Source of the DNA: an uncultured Prevotella sp.
GTDB lineage: Bacteria; Bacteroidota; Bacteroidia; Bacteroidales; Bacteroidaceae
Reading direction: 5' to 3'
Length of the DNA stretch: 62,151 nucleotides
Assembly: GCA_905235835.1 (NCBI GenBank)
Contig: CAJONQ010000025.1
Location: 1 to 62,151, forward strand
Shown here: positions 6,969 to 15,766 of the stretch, piece by piece
Layout of the letters: every line of letters starts with the position of its first letter
How positions within the stretch are numbered: position 1 is the first letter of the stretch
Program-made: the position numbers and the translations under genes
The notes under the pieces: generated by a model
Seen by the model: the letters and a program-made list of their open reading frames with translations, nothing else
Database searches by the model: none
Told to the model about the DNA's origin: nothing

Positions 6969-9900
6969 TACCTAATGACTACTTTCTTACCGTTAATGAC
7001 ATAGATACCGCGAGGCAGTGACACCATCCGAGCCTTTACGTCGGAGAGTCGTGCCACCTGGCGACCCTGCAGGTCGTAGACGGCATCAGCATAAGGTGCG
7101 GCAACCTCTAACGTCTCCTTACGGATGGACTGGATACCATCGGTATCCTCCGGCTTCTCACGCCAGAAGAACACGTTATCGAGTTGCAGCTCGTCGCCGG
7201 TTTTGCCACCGCTCATGAACCATACCAGGTTGCCTTTCCATGCAGCCTGTCCGCCGTTGTTCTGCAGATAGAGTGCATCGCCCTTCTGTGCCTTGATGAC
7301 GCTGTAGGGGATATCGAAGGAGTACCACTCGTTGTCACGCTTGTAGTTACCAACGACAGGAGTGTTCTGGTCGAATGTTGTAGAGCCGATGGTGAAGCGT
7401 GACTCAGCGAAACCGATGAGGTGGTTGCACTGGTCGGTGCCGCGCATAGCGAAGTGCAGATACCAGTCACCATCCTCAAGGATGCGGAGGTCAGCACCGT
7501 CCTGACCGTCGGCAATAAAGCCACCGCCGGACCATCCCTTGGTCGCTACCACCCAGTCGATCCAGCCCTGTCCCTGGATGCCGAAGGAGTTGACGGCAGT
7601 GCCGCTCTTGGAGCCGTTGGTGTAGCAGTCGCCCTCCCAGTTGTTGAGCGTATAGTATCCAGCCAGAATATTCTCGTCCTCTGTGCCGCCCTTGGTCTGC
7701 ATGGAGATAGTAGCCTCGGAGACGTTGAAGTTGATGAACTGATAGGATTTCTCCTCCTCGAACACGAAGACGCTCTCACCTGCATCGTTCAGGCTCTTGT
7801 AGCCGTAGTCGCCCAGTTCGTTGACCTCAGGCATCGTGCCTTCCTTCGGTTTCCAGAAGAACACGTTGTCGAAGGAGAACCAACTGCCGGTGTAGTAGGT
7901 ATCCATGGTATAGAAGCACAGCAAGTTCTCACCTATGTTGACCTTGCCGTTGCCCTTGCTCCATAGCTTGCCGTACTTCTTCAGCTCGGCAACAGGGATG
8001 TCGAAGGCATACCACTCGCCGTCGCGGTTGAAGTCGGCGAAGATAGGATGCGTGCTGTAAGCACCGAAGGTCAGTATGGCATCGTTCTCCTCGGCACCAA
8101 AGCGCACACGGACAGGGATATGTCCCACTGCCGCATCAGAGCGCAGTGCGATATGCAGATAATAGGAGTCGTCAATCATGGAGAGATCCTTGACGGTCTG
8201 CGAGGCGATGCCCATGCCGTCCCAGTTCAGATTGCCTGTGGCACGCCATATAGATGTGCCGCCGGTATAGACACCGGAGGAGTTAGCCACGTCATCAGCG
8301 TGGTCTCCCATCATGGTGTTCTCCCACATAAAGTAGTCATTCGACTGCGTGTAGTCACGGGCGCTCTTAACCAGGTCGGTCTCCTGATAGTTACCGTCAC
8401 TGGTCACACCCTTCCATACGTCCTCAGAGAGCTGGATGGGAATGATCTCACCCACCTGCTCCAAGTCAAAAGCCCATTTGCCGTCCTCGTTGACGCTCTT
8501 GTAGCCATACTTGCCGAGGTCGGCATTGGTATCGGCATAGTTGGGAATCTCCTTGGTCTTGCTCTTATAGAAGAAGATGTTGTCGATGGAGATCTCCGCA
8601 TCCGTCACACCGCCGCTGGCAAAGGCGAAGATGTTGTCGGCGAACGCATTGGCGGGAGCCTTGAGCAGAGGGGTGGCAAACTGCTTGAGTGCCTTGACAG
8701 GGATGTCGAAGTAGTACCACTTGCCGTCACGCTTGAAGTCGCCGATGCTTGCCAGTTTGCCGTCGCTGTTACCCACGATGAACTGTGCGCCACTGACGGT
8801 GATGGTGTGCGAGGTGTGCATGTCGGGGTCGTTGCCGAGCATGGCGAAGTGCAGCCAGTAGTCGTCGTCAATCATGGAGAGGTCATCGCCGTTGATGTTG
8901 AAGCCGGCTCCGCTCCATCCCACGCTACCCACGGCAAACGTGTTGTAGCCCTCGTCATAGCCGAAGGAGTTGGTCTTGCCGGTACGGTCAATAGCCACGT
9001 AGGTGTTGTCCCATATATATAAGTTTCGGTTGGTGTTGTTGACATTCAGGTCGGTCACGTTGGCACCAGCACTGAGCAGGTGTCCGCTCACACCGTCGCT
9101 GGTGGAGATGAGCACGGCATCCGACACGTCATCGTAGTCGAACGTCGTCTCACCGTTGGCATCCAGTGCCTCGGTGGCAAAGCCGGAGAGCTCCGTCTTG
9201 TCGTCGTCCTGCGGCTGTGGCTCCGGCTCGTCGGGGATGTTGGTCACCTTGTTGCCTTCAGCATCGTAGTAGAGATACTGTGCGTCGGCATCGTCGTCCT
9301 TCTGATAGACACGTACCCAGTCCACATACATCTTAGCCTCGTCACCGGCGTTAGGCAGTGCCGTAATCTTCGCAGGGTCGAAGATATAGGGGAACGTACC
9401 ACCCACGGCGAGGTTGAAGAGGAAATAGAAAGGCTTCTGGAAATACTTGCCCGACGAGTAATTGTCGTCGGAGGGAGAAATAGACAGCGTGAGATAGCGT
9501 GCACTGTTCTTAGGACCGTTTTTGTAGCCCTCCAGATCGTAGTACATGTAGAGGTAACTGCCGTCCCACTCGATGGTGAAGATGTGGTAGTCGTCCACCA
9601 CGGGACCGAGACTCGCAAACTGATCCTCGGTGAACTCCGAGGTGTACTGTTGGTGATCCTCATTGCTTGCCGAGGGACCATAGTGCAGCGTACCGCTGAA
9701 GTAGCGGTCCTGCCATCCCTTGCCGGCATACTTGCCAGTGATGGCATTGAAGTGTCCCATCTCGATAATGTCAATCTCACCGCAGCGGGGCCATCCGTAG
9801 CGGTTGATGTCGTTACCCATCATCCAGTAGGCAGGCCACAAGCCGTCGGCTGTCTTGGGGAACTTGATCTTCGCCTGCATGATACCATGCTTGAAGGCAG

Positions 9901-10210
9901 CCTTCTGGTTGGAGTTGATACGTCCTGAGGTGAATGCCTTGCCCTCACAGTTCTCGCGCCTTGCCGTCAATACCAGGTTGCCGTCCTTCACGCTGACATT
10001 CTCACGGCGGTAATACTGCAACTCCTGGTTGCCGCCACCAGAGCCGGTCACCTCGATGTTCCATATCTTCTCGTTCAGGGCGGTACCATTGAACTCATCG
10101 CTCCATACCAGCGTATAGCCGTCGGGAGCCGTCTCTATTGGCTGGGCAGAAGCGACAGTCGGGAGGACTGCCGCTAACAATGCACCAAATAATATCTTAG
10201 ATAGTTTCAT
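6968..10210 (-). CDS. Secreted GH16 laminarinase with three C-terminal modules, T9SS tail
   Basis: Residues 1-22 are a signal peptide. Residues about 26-305 are a GH16 beta-jelly-roll with the retaining active site EIDIIE at 145-150 (nucleophile E145, D147, acid/base E150) and the flanking LWPAYWMMG and GTLHYG strands of endo-beta-1,3-glucanases. After a Pro/Asp linker come three repeats of about 200 aa (roughly 340-555, 560-785, 790-1020). Each carries a (Y/W)xLHxAxxG strand, an F.RDG.WY.FDIPV..L segment and a D.VFF(W/Y) strand. The protein ends with a T9SS signal (QGRQVARLSDVK...GIYVINGKKV). The repeats are unassigned; the single-domain protein encoded upstream has the same module, so a glucan-binding role is inferred. 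Confidence 0.88.
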   Translation of the reverse strand: MKLSKILFGALLAAVLPTVASAQPIETAPDGYTLVWSDEFNGTALNEKIWNIEVTGSGGGNQELQYYRRENVSVKDGNLVLTARRENCEGKAFTSGRINSNQKAAFKHGIMQAKIKFPKTADGLWPAYWMMGNDINRYGWPRCGEIDIIEMGHFNAITGKYAGKGWQDRYFSGTLHYGPSASNEDHQQYTSEFTEDQFASLGPVVDDYHIFTIEWDGSYLYMYYDLEGYKNGPKNSARYLTLSISPSDDNYSSGKYFQKPFYFLFNLAVGGTFPYIFDPAKITALPNAGDEAKMYVDWVRVYQKDDDADAQYLYYDAEGNKVTNIPDEPEPQPQDDDKTELSGFATEALDANGETTFDYDDVSDAVLISTSDGVSGHLLSAGANVTDLNVNNTNRNLYIWDNTYVAIDRTGKTNSFGYDEGYNTFAVGSVGWSGAGFNINGDDLSMIDDDYWLHFAMLGNDPDMHTSHTITVSGAQFIVGNSDGKLASIGDFKRDGKWYYFDIPVKALKQFATPLLKAPANAFADNIFAFASGGVTDAEISIDNIFFYKSKTKEIPNYADTNADLGKYGYKSVNEDGKWAFDLEQVGEIIPIQLSEDVWKGVTSDGNYQETDLVKSARDYTQSNDYFMWENTMMGDHADDVANSSGVYTGGTSIWRATGNLNWDGMGIASQTVKDLSMIDDSYYLHIALRSDAAVGHIPVRVRFGAEENDAILTFGAYSTHPIFADFNRDGEWYAFDIPVAELKKYGKLWSKGNGKVNIGENLLCFYTMDTYYTGSWFSFDNVFFWKPKEGTMPEVNELGDYGYKSLNDAGESVFVFEEEKSYQFINFNVSEATISMQTKGGTEDENILAGYYTLNNWEGDCYTNGSKSGTAVNSFGIQGQGWIDWVVATKGWSGGGFIADGQDGADLRILEDGDWYLHFAMRGTDQCNHLIGFAESRFTIGSTTFDQNTPVVGNYKRDNEWYSFDIPYSVIKAQKGDALYLQNNGGQAAWKGNLVWFMSGGKTGDELQLDNVFFWREKPEDTDGIQSIRKETLEVAAPYADAVYDLQGRQVARLSDVKARMVSLPRGIYVINGKKVVIR

Positions 10211-10221
10211 AAAGTTTACTG

Positions 10222-11208
10222 TTATTTCACGATTACTTTCTTCACACCCTTATCGGTCTTCACGATGTTCACACCAGGACGATAGTCGTTGACACGACGA
10301 CCAGTCAGGTCATAGACACCCTGTACCTCTTCGTTACCAGACGCAACGGTATTCTGAATACCTGATGTTGACTTCTTATAAAGGAACACGTGATCGATTG
10401 CCATAGCCGAGCCTATTTTGGTAATATTAACTGTTTTCATACTCGTTTCTGGGTCTATAGCACCATAAGTATAAGTACAAATAGTAGCACCTTCGAAACC
10501 ACAGGTAAAAATGTCTGCATTATTTGTTGATGCACCAAAGGGCTTTGAGAAATTATAGGTAAAACCGAAATCGCCATCGATATCCACGAGATCCTTAACA
10601 GGAATATCCAGATAATACCACGTATTAGTTTTTGGAGCCATTCCAACACCAATATAACCACCAGCCATAACTCCTACTTCTTTGTTTATTTCTATTGGGA
10701 AGCCATTAAATACATTTTCGCTTACTTGACGACCTAAAAGAAAACGGTAGTTAGCCGTCGCCTCAGGGTCACCAATATTCATAAAACCAATGTGTAGTAT
10801 ATGGTCATCTGTTATAGCCGACAAGTCATAGTCTTGGCTTTTTGCAGTAAACTGCCCTGATCCCCAAGCCCATAGTGGTGTCATATTTAGTTTTTCACTT
10901 CCTCCCCAGGAATTCTTTTCGGTATTAGGACAATTATAAAGTGTAAATTGAGTTTCCCCCCCAGCCCAATCACATACCCAGTAATAGAACTGGTTTTTCT
11001 CCATAGCGGGGTCGAGGTTCTGGTTCGACAGGATGTTACTGCCCATTGCCGTCACCTGAGTGGCGGGGCTGTAGATAACAACATAGTCCTTACCCTTTGA
11101 GAAATCAAAGCCTCCTGCCGGAGCCTCGGTAATGTACTGTGCACTTGCAGGTGTGGATACCATCATCAAGGCACCTGCCAACATCGAAATAAAGTAATTT
11201 TTCTTCAT
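10222..11208 (-). CDS. Secreted single-module protein, probable beta-glucan binding, T9SS tail
   Basis: I start this 328-aa protein at the ATG at 11208 (MKKNYFISMLAGALMMVSTPASAQ, a normal signal peptide) rather than 17 codons upstream. The mature chain shows the module repeated in the neighbouring GH16 enzyme: ILHIGFMN, WYYLDIPVKDL, and MAIDHVFLYKK. It ends with a T9SS signal (TGRRVNDYRPGVNIVKTDKGVKKVIVK, a longer variant). It is first in an operon with GH16 (11-base gap) and GH128 (1-base overlap). No catalytic residues are apparent. A surface glycan-binding role like SusE/SusF is inferred; no susC/susD pair is present here. Confidence 0.72.
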   Translation of the reverse strand: MKKNYFISMLAGALMMVSTPASAQYITEAPAGGFDFSKGKDYVVIYSPATQVTAMGSNILSNQNLDPAMEKNQFYYWVCDWAGGETQFTLYNCPNTEKNSWGGSEKLNMTPLWAWGSGQFTAKSQDYDLSAITDDHILHIGFMNIGDPEATANYRFLLGRQVSENVFNGFPIEINKEVGVMAGGYIGVGMAPKTNTWYYLDIPVKDLVDIDGDFGFTYNFSKPFGASTNNADIFTCGFEGATICTYTYGAIDPETSMKTVNITKIGSAMAIDHVFLYKKSTSGIQNTVASGNEEVQGVYDLTGRRVNDYRPGVNIVKTDKGVKKVIVK

Positions 11209-11256
11209 AATCTTTAAGTTTGTAGTAATTAATGTTTTGTATCTAACTTTCGATGG

Positions 11257-11264
11257 CAAAGATA
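11257..11264 (-). promoter_or_regulatory. -7 box of the glucanase operon
   Basis: CAAAGATA on the plus strand reads TATCTTTG leftward. It lies about 50 bases ahead of the chosen start of the first operon gene. The -33 position reads CTTTT, as in the sister promoter at 4344. Confidence 0.65.
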
Positions 11265-11364
11265 ATAATAATATAAGGTGGGAAAAGGATGTATTACAAA
11301 AAATGTGGATAAGTTTACGAGAAGGAGAAACGTAATCACCTGTTATTAAGACAGATAAAAAAGA

Positions 11365-11390
11365 ACGCCCACCTTGGGAAAAGTGGACGT
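11365..11390 (-). promoter_or_regulatory. Hairpin with T run inside the shared upstream segment
   Basis: Arms 11365-11375 and 11380-11390 pair with two wobble or mismatch positions, and the leftward sequence continues TTCTTTTTT. It is the counterpart of 4451-4476. The aquaporin gene has its own terminator at 11413-11449, so this second hairpin is not needed for that and may belong to the control of the downstream operon. Confidence 0.5.
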
Positions 11391-11412
11391 TATATAGAGG
11401 TGTAAATAAAAC

Positions 11413-11449
11413 AATTATCCCGATAAACGGGGTGTTTACCGGGATAATT
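11413..11449 (-). terminator. Terminator of the aquaporin gene
   Basis: AATTATCCCGATAAAC (11413-11428) pairs with GTTTACCGGGATAATT (11434-11449) with a single mismatch. Leftward it is followed by GTTTTATTT. It starts 22 bases beyond the aquaporin stop codon. Confidence 0.75.
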
Positions 11450-11471
11450 TATGTTTAAAACAGGATTCTTT

Positions 11472-12149
11472 TTACTTCTCTTCGGTATCGATCACCTTCC
11501 AAACCAGAGCGGCAAGTGCGCCACCTACCAATGGACCAACGATGAATACCCAGAGCTGAGCCAGTGCCTTACCACCCTCGAAGAGAGCAGGACCGATAGA
11601 GCGGGCCGGGTTCACAGAGGTACCTGTGTAGTTGATACCTACCAAGTGAATGAGGATCAGAGCAAGACCGATGGCAAGACCAGCGAAATTGTTGGTAGCA
11701 CCATTTGTCTTAGCGGTAGCACCTAATACAACGAGTACGAAGATGAAGGTGAGCACGATCTCCGCAATCAGACCGTTCATCACATTCTCTGAAGCACAGG
11801 CGTTAGCACCTGTTGCCGTACCACGGGCAAGACCAGGATCTGTAGATACGAGGAAGGCGAGCAGGGCGGCTGCGATAATAGCACCAATCACCTGGAATAC
11901 CATGTACATCCCACAATCCTTTGCGTTCATACGACCACTGAGGAACACACCGAGTGTGATAGCGGGGTTGATATGACAACCAGAGATACCACCAATAGCG
12001 TATGCCATAGCTACTACAGAGAGACCGAAGGCAATTGCCGTTCCTACTACAGATGCTGTGTCAAAACCGCAATTCAGGCTGACCGCAGCACCGCATCCCA
12101 AGAATGTCAGCACGAATGTGCCTACCATTTCAGCTAAATACTTTTTCAT
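11472..12149 (-). CDS. aqpZ: Aquaporin (MIP family)
   Basis: This 225-aa inner-membrane channel has six predicted helices and both half-helix NPA motifs: GCHINPAITLGVFLSGR in the first half and GTSVNPARSIGPALFEGG in the second. The narrow-filter positions around these motifs and the short C-loop fit a water-selective AqpZ-type channel more than a glycerol facilitator; GlpF proteins usually carry a GxxxNPARD D after the second NPA, which is absent here. Monocistronic: own promoter at 12193-12224 and own terminator. Confidence 0.9.
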   Translation of the reverse strand: MKKYLAEMVGTFVLTFLGCGAAVSLNCGFDTASVVGTAIAFGLSVVAMAYAIGGISGCHINPAITLGVFLSGRMNAKDCGMYMVFQVIGAIIAAALLAFLVSTDPGLARGTATGANACASENVMNGLIAEIVLTFIFVLVVLGATAKTNGATNNFAGLAIGLALILIHLVGINYTGTSVNPARSIGPALFEGGKALAQLWVFIVGPLVGGALAALVWKVIDTEEK

Positions 12150-12192
12150 TTCCTTATTTGTTTAAGTGATTAATAAATCTAATAATTAAACG

Positions 12193-12224
12193 CAAAAGTA
12201 GTCAATTTATTTCACATTCACAAG
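12193..12224 (-). promoter_or_regulatory. Promoter of the aquaporin gene
   Basis: Leftward CTTG (plus CAAG 12221-12224), exactly 20 bases, then TACTTTTG (12193-12200). The leader is about 40 bases. Confidence 0.7.
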
Positions 12225-12266
12225 CAAAATCGGCAAAATCATCACTTTTCAGTATAGATGGCTTTC

Positions 12267-14174
12267 TTAAAAAGGAAGTTCAACAATGAACCTACAGCCC
12301 TCATGATACGTCGTGTCAAGAATAAGGTTACCACCTAAATGAAGGATATGCCGCTTAGCGAGAGGCAGTCCTAATCCCAATCCCTCTGACAAGTCGTTCA
12401 CCTTGGTAAACGGCACATACATCTTATCGATATAACTGTCATCAATACCCTGCCCGGTGTCCTCAAAAACGAAACGTACCACCTTCTCTGTCGCAGAGAT
12501 ACTCAAGGAGATATGTTGCCCGTCAGAGTATTTCGCAGAGTTATATAGTATCTCACGCAGACTCCGCATCAGATAGAGACGATGTGTCTTGATACATAAC
12601 GTATCTGGCAATTCCGTCTTAAAAGTAATAGGCAGGTCTGGAAAATAGAGATGGATGCTGGCAATACATTCACGTGCCAACTTATTGCAGGACACCTCCT
12701 CATAATTCTGACTACTCATCTCCTCTGAGACTCCTGAGTCTGAGCTGTCATAGAGCATCAGCACCATGTGATTGAGGGAAACGGCATTATAACTCATCGT
12801 GTCGGTCATCTTTTTCATTTCCTCCACAGGTAAATCAATTACGTTATCACGTAATATCTGGGCAAAACCCATAATGATGTTAAGCGGCGTGCGTATCTGG
12901 TGTGTCATATTCTGAATGAACAATGTCTTCTGGCGGTCTGACTCCGCCACCAACTGACTTGCCCGCTGCAGTTCCTCATTACGCCGCGCTGTCTCATCAT
13001 TCACTTGCTGTATATCACCAATATGGCGGTTCAGGGAGTCTTGCATCGCCACAAAACTGTTCTGCAACCGTCCTACGACATCTTGCCGGGAAGTAGCCTT
13101 GATCTTCTCATCATACTGTCCATCCGCTAAGCGTTGCGACAGCTCTACGAGTCTGTTCAACGGACGGATGGCATGTGCCACTATCTTACGACAGGACCAC
13201 AGGATAAGGACTAAGCCTATAAGGATCAGTACTGCGATGATATAGGACAACTGGTTGTAGCTATGAAGGATGTCACTCTCTGGTATGACAAGTGCGAGAC
13301 TCCATTTCGTTCCTGTTACCGGTCCATAGCACACTAAGCACGATTTGCCGTTAACATCAACCTCCACCGCTCCCTGATGCCCTGTCGTCATCTCGTGTCC
13401 CAGCGCAATGATATCCGCATGATGGCTGACATCTGCATCCGTGAAGATAGTCCGCTCTATCAGTCGTGTTGAGTCTGGATGCACATAATAAGTTCCATCC
13501 TCACCCAGCATGAGGAAATAGGCATTCCGATAAGGCTTCTCAGCGGCAATAGCATCTGCAAGACGCTGTAACGACAAATCGGTAGAGATAACACCGATGA
13601 ACTGACCATCCTTACCGTTGAGTGGTTTACAATAAGAAGCGATGATCCCCGAGGCGGACAGTGTGCCCTCATTATAGTCGTCAAAAGAATTTACCCAACA
13701 AGCCTTCCCCAACTCTTTAGGTGTTTTGTACCATATCTTACTGAAATAGTCGTACTCCCCTTCACGGACTGTAGTGATACTATCACCCTCACGGACAGAG
13801 TAAGCAGAGAAATACCTTCCATATTTTGAGAAAAAATAGGGCTCTGTGGTAATAGAGCAGCCACTGACATTGGCATTCAGCTGCACGATACGACGGGAAT
13901 AGGCAAGCAGGGAATCCGGTTGCAGGTTCTCAATAACAAGCCAGTCATTGGCATTGGTGGCTGTCTCCACCGTAGTCAAATAACACCTTACACGTTGTAC
14001 GGAGGTATGGAGGGCACTGGTGGCATGCTCCACCGCCTCTTGCTTAATACGATGACGAGACTGGACAAAGAGGACACCTAACGACACGATAAAGACGGGA
14101 ACAGTCATCAGCAAGATACTGATACTGAGTTTCAGCGAAAGCGACTGGCGGATATGACGAACCATCTTACTCAT
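12267..14174 (-). CDS. Membrane sensor histidine kinase with extracytoplasmic Cache-like domain
   Basis: This is a 635-aa kinase. Helix 1 is at about 17-37, a periplasmic double-Cache-like sensor spans about 40-300 (IWYKTPKELGKACWVN, GVISTDLSL, YYVHPDS), helix 2 is at 309-327, and a HAMP is at about 330-385. The dimerisation helix has H425 in QNMTHQIRTPLNII, the phospho-acceptor. The ATPase domain shows the N box (ILYNSAKYSDG), G1 (FEDTGQGID) and G2 (GLGLGLPLAKRHI). The protein should autophosphorylate in response to a periplasmic ligand. No response regulator is adjacent. It starts 3 bases after the stop of the gene at 14178-15677, its paralogue, with which it is probably co-transcribed. Confidence 0.9.
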   Translation of the reverse strand: MSKMVRHIRQSLSLKLSISILLMTVPVFIVSLGVLFVQSRHRIKQEAVEHATSALHTSVQRVRCYLTTVETATNANDWLVIENLQPDSLLAYSRRIVQLNANVSGCSITTEPYFFSKYGRYFSAYSVREGDSITTVREGEYDYFSKIWYKTPKELGKACWVNSFDDYNEGTLSASGIIASYCKPLNGKDGQFIGVISTDLSLQRLADAIAAEKPYRNAYFLMLGEDGTYYVHPDSTRLIERTIFTDADVSHHADIIALGHEMTTGHQGAVEVDVNGKSCLVCYGPVTGTKWSLALVIPESDILHSYNQLSYIIAVLILIGLVLILWSCRKIVAHAIRPLNRLVELSQRLADGQYDEKIKATSRQDVVGRLQNSFVAMQDSLNRHIGDIQQVNDETARRNEELQRASQLVAESDRQKTLFIQNMTHQIRTPLNIIMGFAQILRDNVIDLPVEEMKKMTDTMSYNAVSLNHMVLMLYDSSDSGVSEEMSSQNYEEVSCNKLARECIASIHLYFPDLPITFKTELPDTLCIKTHRLYLMRSLREILYNSAKYSDGQHISLSISATEKVVRFVFEDTGQGIDDSYIDKMYVPFTKVNDLSEGLGLGLPLAKRHILHLGGNLILDTTYHEGCRFIVELPF

Positions 14175-14177
14175 CTT

Positions 14178-15677
14178 CTATTCCTCCACTTTCTTTTGTG
14201 ATACATCCAACAGGTCGTTAAGCAACTTCATAACGATCTTCCCTTGCTCCTTAATCGTATCCACGGTTTTACCTGCCTCTTGCTGGTCCATCTCCTGACG
14301 ATGTCCACACAGCATATTGACATTCGACTCGATAATACCGACAGGCTTCATCATCTGGTCGGTCATATTTTGCAGGAAGGCGGTCTTGACCCGGTCAGCC
14401 TCCTTGACTTGCTCGTATGCAGCAGATAATACCACACCTCGGTCACGCAACTCCGTCGTCAACCGTTCCAGTTCTCCCATGTGGGCGGAAAGGGCTTGCT
14501 GCATCTGTTGGAAATGATCTTGTAAACGCCCCACCTCATCCTGTTGATGACTGTCAGGGATAGGGTCGTCATAATGTCCTTTCGCGATACGTTGCACCGA
14601 CTCCGCCAGCATCCTCAACGGCAACAGGCGGCGGTGGGTAATTGTCTGACAACCTACCAATAAGAGAATCAGTCCCACTAAGGCAATGGCAATGACGATA
14701 TATAATAATTGGTTATACTCCCCGAAGATGTCATCCTCCGGGTAGACGATACCGATACTCCATCCCGTCCTGTCCATAGAGCGACCCAGCACATCGGCAC
14801 GGATGAACGGTTTATAGAACACATAATTGTCAATGCCATCCTGACGGAAATGCTTATAGCCGGTATCGCCTGCCACCATGGCATCTCCTGCCGCTCTCAA
14901 CTCTTTATTAGTCTTGTAGCTTTCTATCGTAAAGATTGTCTTATGAAAGACCTTCTCACTATCGGGATGGACGATATAGGAGCCGTCACTACCCAACAAG
15001 GTGGCATAAGAGTTCGGGGACGGCTTTGCCGACAACACGATATTTGAAAGCAGACTTAACGACACGTCAACGCCAAGTACGCCGATGATTTTTCCCCCAG
15101 AGACATATATCGGCAGACAGAAAGTGATGATTACCTCCCCTTCTGTCGCCTCATTCTTCAAGGGATTGATCCAGCAGGGGCGGCCCGTCTCTACGGGTTT
15201 GCTATACCATATCTGTTCTGTATAAGGCACAGTACCGAATGTCTCTGACTGAACAAGCTCAGAAGCACTCGTTTGCCGGCTTCCATAAACATGATGGAGA
15301 TACGCCATGAAATACTGTCCCCGCTCCTTATAATAATATGGCTCAAAGGCAATGGCACACCCTGCGACATAGGGGTTATTCTCCACTATCTTACGGCTGT
15401 ATAAGAACATACGCTCCGGCTCGTCAAGATGATTTATCATGTCCCAATAGACATTACCAGCCGACTGCTCCACACTCAACAAGATATTATCCACTTGGCG
15501 CACAGTGCTTTCCAATGTCTCTTCCGCCTTTTGCCGAGCCTCTTCCTTCACTGCCTTTCTGGAGAAATAAAACATAATCAACAGTGCCACCGCTAATAGC
15601 GTAGCCACCGCCAGCACAACCTTCAGACTGATTTGTACGGATAAGGTCTTGATGTGGAATTTAACCGGTTTTATCAT
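14178..15677 (-). CDS. Kinase-dead paralogue: Cache-HAMP sensor without His and ATPase domain
   Basis: This 499-aa protein is paralogous to the kinase at 12267-14174 in the sensor part (IWYSKPVETGRPCWINP, GVLGVDVSLSLL, SYIVHPDS), the HAMP and the start of the dimerisation helix. The site equivalent to H425 is D440 (QNMTDQMMKPVGII against QNMTHQIRTPLNII). The chain stops about 60 residues later (DLLDVSQKKVEE) with no N, G1 or G2 boxes. It cannot be a conventional kinase. It may be a co-receptor that heterodimerises with its partner through HAMP and helix, or a sensor feeding another output. Start chosen at 15677 (MIKPVKFHIKTLSVQISLK); the longer reading adds a polar stretch that overlaps the promoter. 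Confidence 0.82.
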   Translation of the reverse strand: MIKPVKFHIKTLSVQISLKVVLAVATLLAVALLIMFYFSRKAVKEEARQKAEETLESTVRQVDNILLSVEQSAGNVYWDMINHLDEPERMFLYSRKIVENNPYVAGCAIAFEPYYYKERGQYFMAYLHHVYGSRQTSASELVQSETFGTVPYTEQIWYSKPVETGRPCWINPLKNEATEGEVIITFCLPIYVSGGKIIGVLGVDVSLSLLSNIVLSAKPSPNSYATLLGSDGSYIVHPDSEKVFHKTIFTIESYKTNKELRAAGDAMVAGDTGYKHFRQDGIDNYVFYKPFIRADVLGRSMDRTGWSIGIVYPEDDIFGEYNQLLYIVIAIALVGLILLLVGCQTITHRRLLPLRMLAESVQRIAKGHYDDPIPDSHQQDEVGRLQDHFQQMQQALSAHMGELERLTTELRDRGVVLSAAYEQVKEADRVKTAFLQNMTDQMMKPVGIIESNVNMLCGHRQEMDQQEAGKTVDTIKEQGKIVMKLLNDLLDVSQKKVEE

Positions 15678-15685
15678 CTCTGCTG

Positions 15686-15693
15686 CAAATATA
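15686..15693 (-). promoter_or_regulatory. -7 box of the sensor pair
   Basis: CAAATATA on the plus strand reads TATATTTG leftward. It lies only 8 bases from the chosen start codon at 15677, so the message would have an extremely short leader. No clear -33 TTTG is found 19-21 bases further up. Confidence 0.5.
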
Positions 15694-15737
15694 CATAATT
15701 TATCGTTATTTCTGTCTCTTTTTTCCTTATTATTTTT

Positions 15738-15745
15738 TATCTTTG
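15738..15745 (+). promoter_or_regulatory. -7 box of the esterase gene
   Basis: TATCTTTG lies 21 bases ahead of the ATG at 15767. The sensor-pair promoter faces away 45 bases to the left, so this is a compact divergent promoter region. Confidence 0.6.
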
Positions 15746-15766
15746 CAACAATCAAATACAATTTTC

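Larger units (their letters stand above)
11254..11420 (-). repeat. Upstream segment shared with 4341-4510 (copy 2)
   Basis: It contains the same ordered elements as copy 1: GCAAAGATA, ATAAGGTGGGAAAAGG, GTTATTAAGAC, an ACGCCCACC/AGTGGACGT hairpin, TATAGAGGTGTAAA and ACAATTAT. Stretches between these elements have diverged, so the common blocks look selected. Confidence 0.75.

Noticed and set aside
7421..9928. Long plus-strand frames (181, 324 and 282 codons) opposite the GH16 gene
   Set aside because: Val/Gly/Leu-rich shadow translations; the minus strand encodes a complete GH16 enzyme with its active site and repeats.
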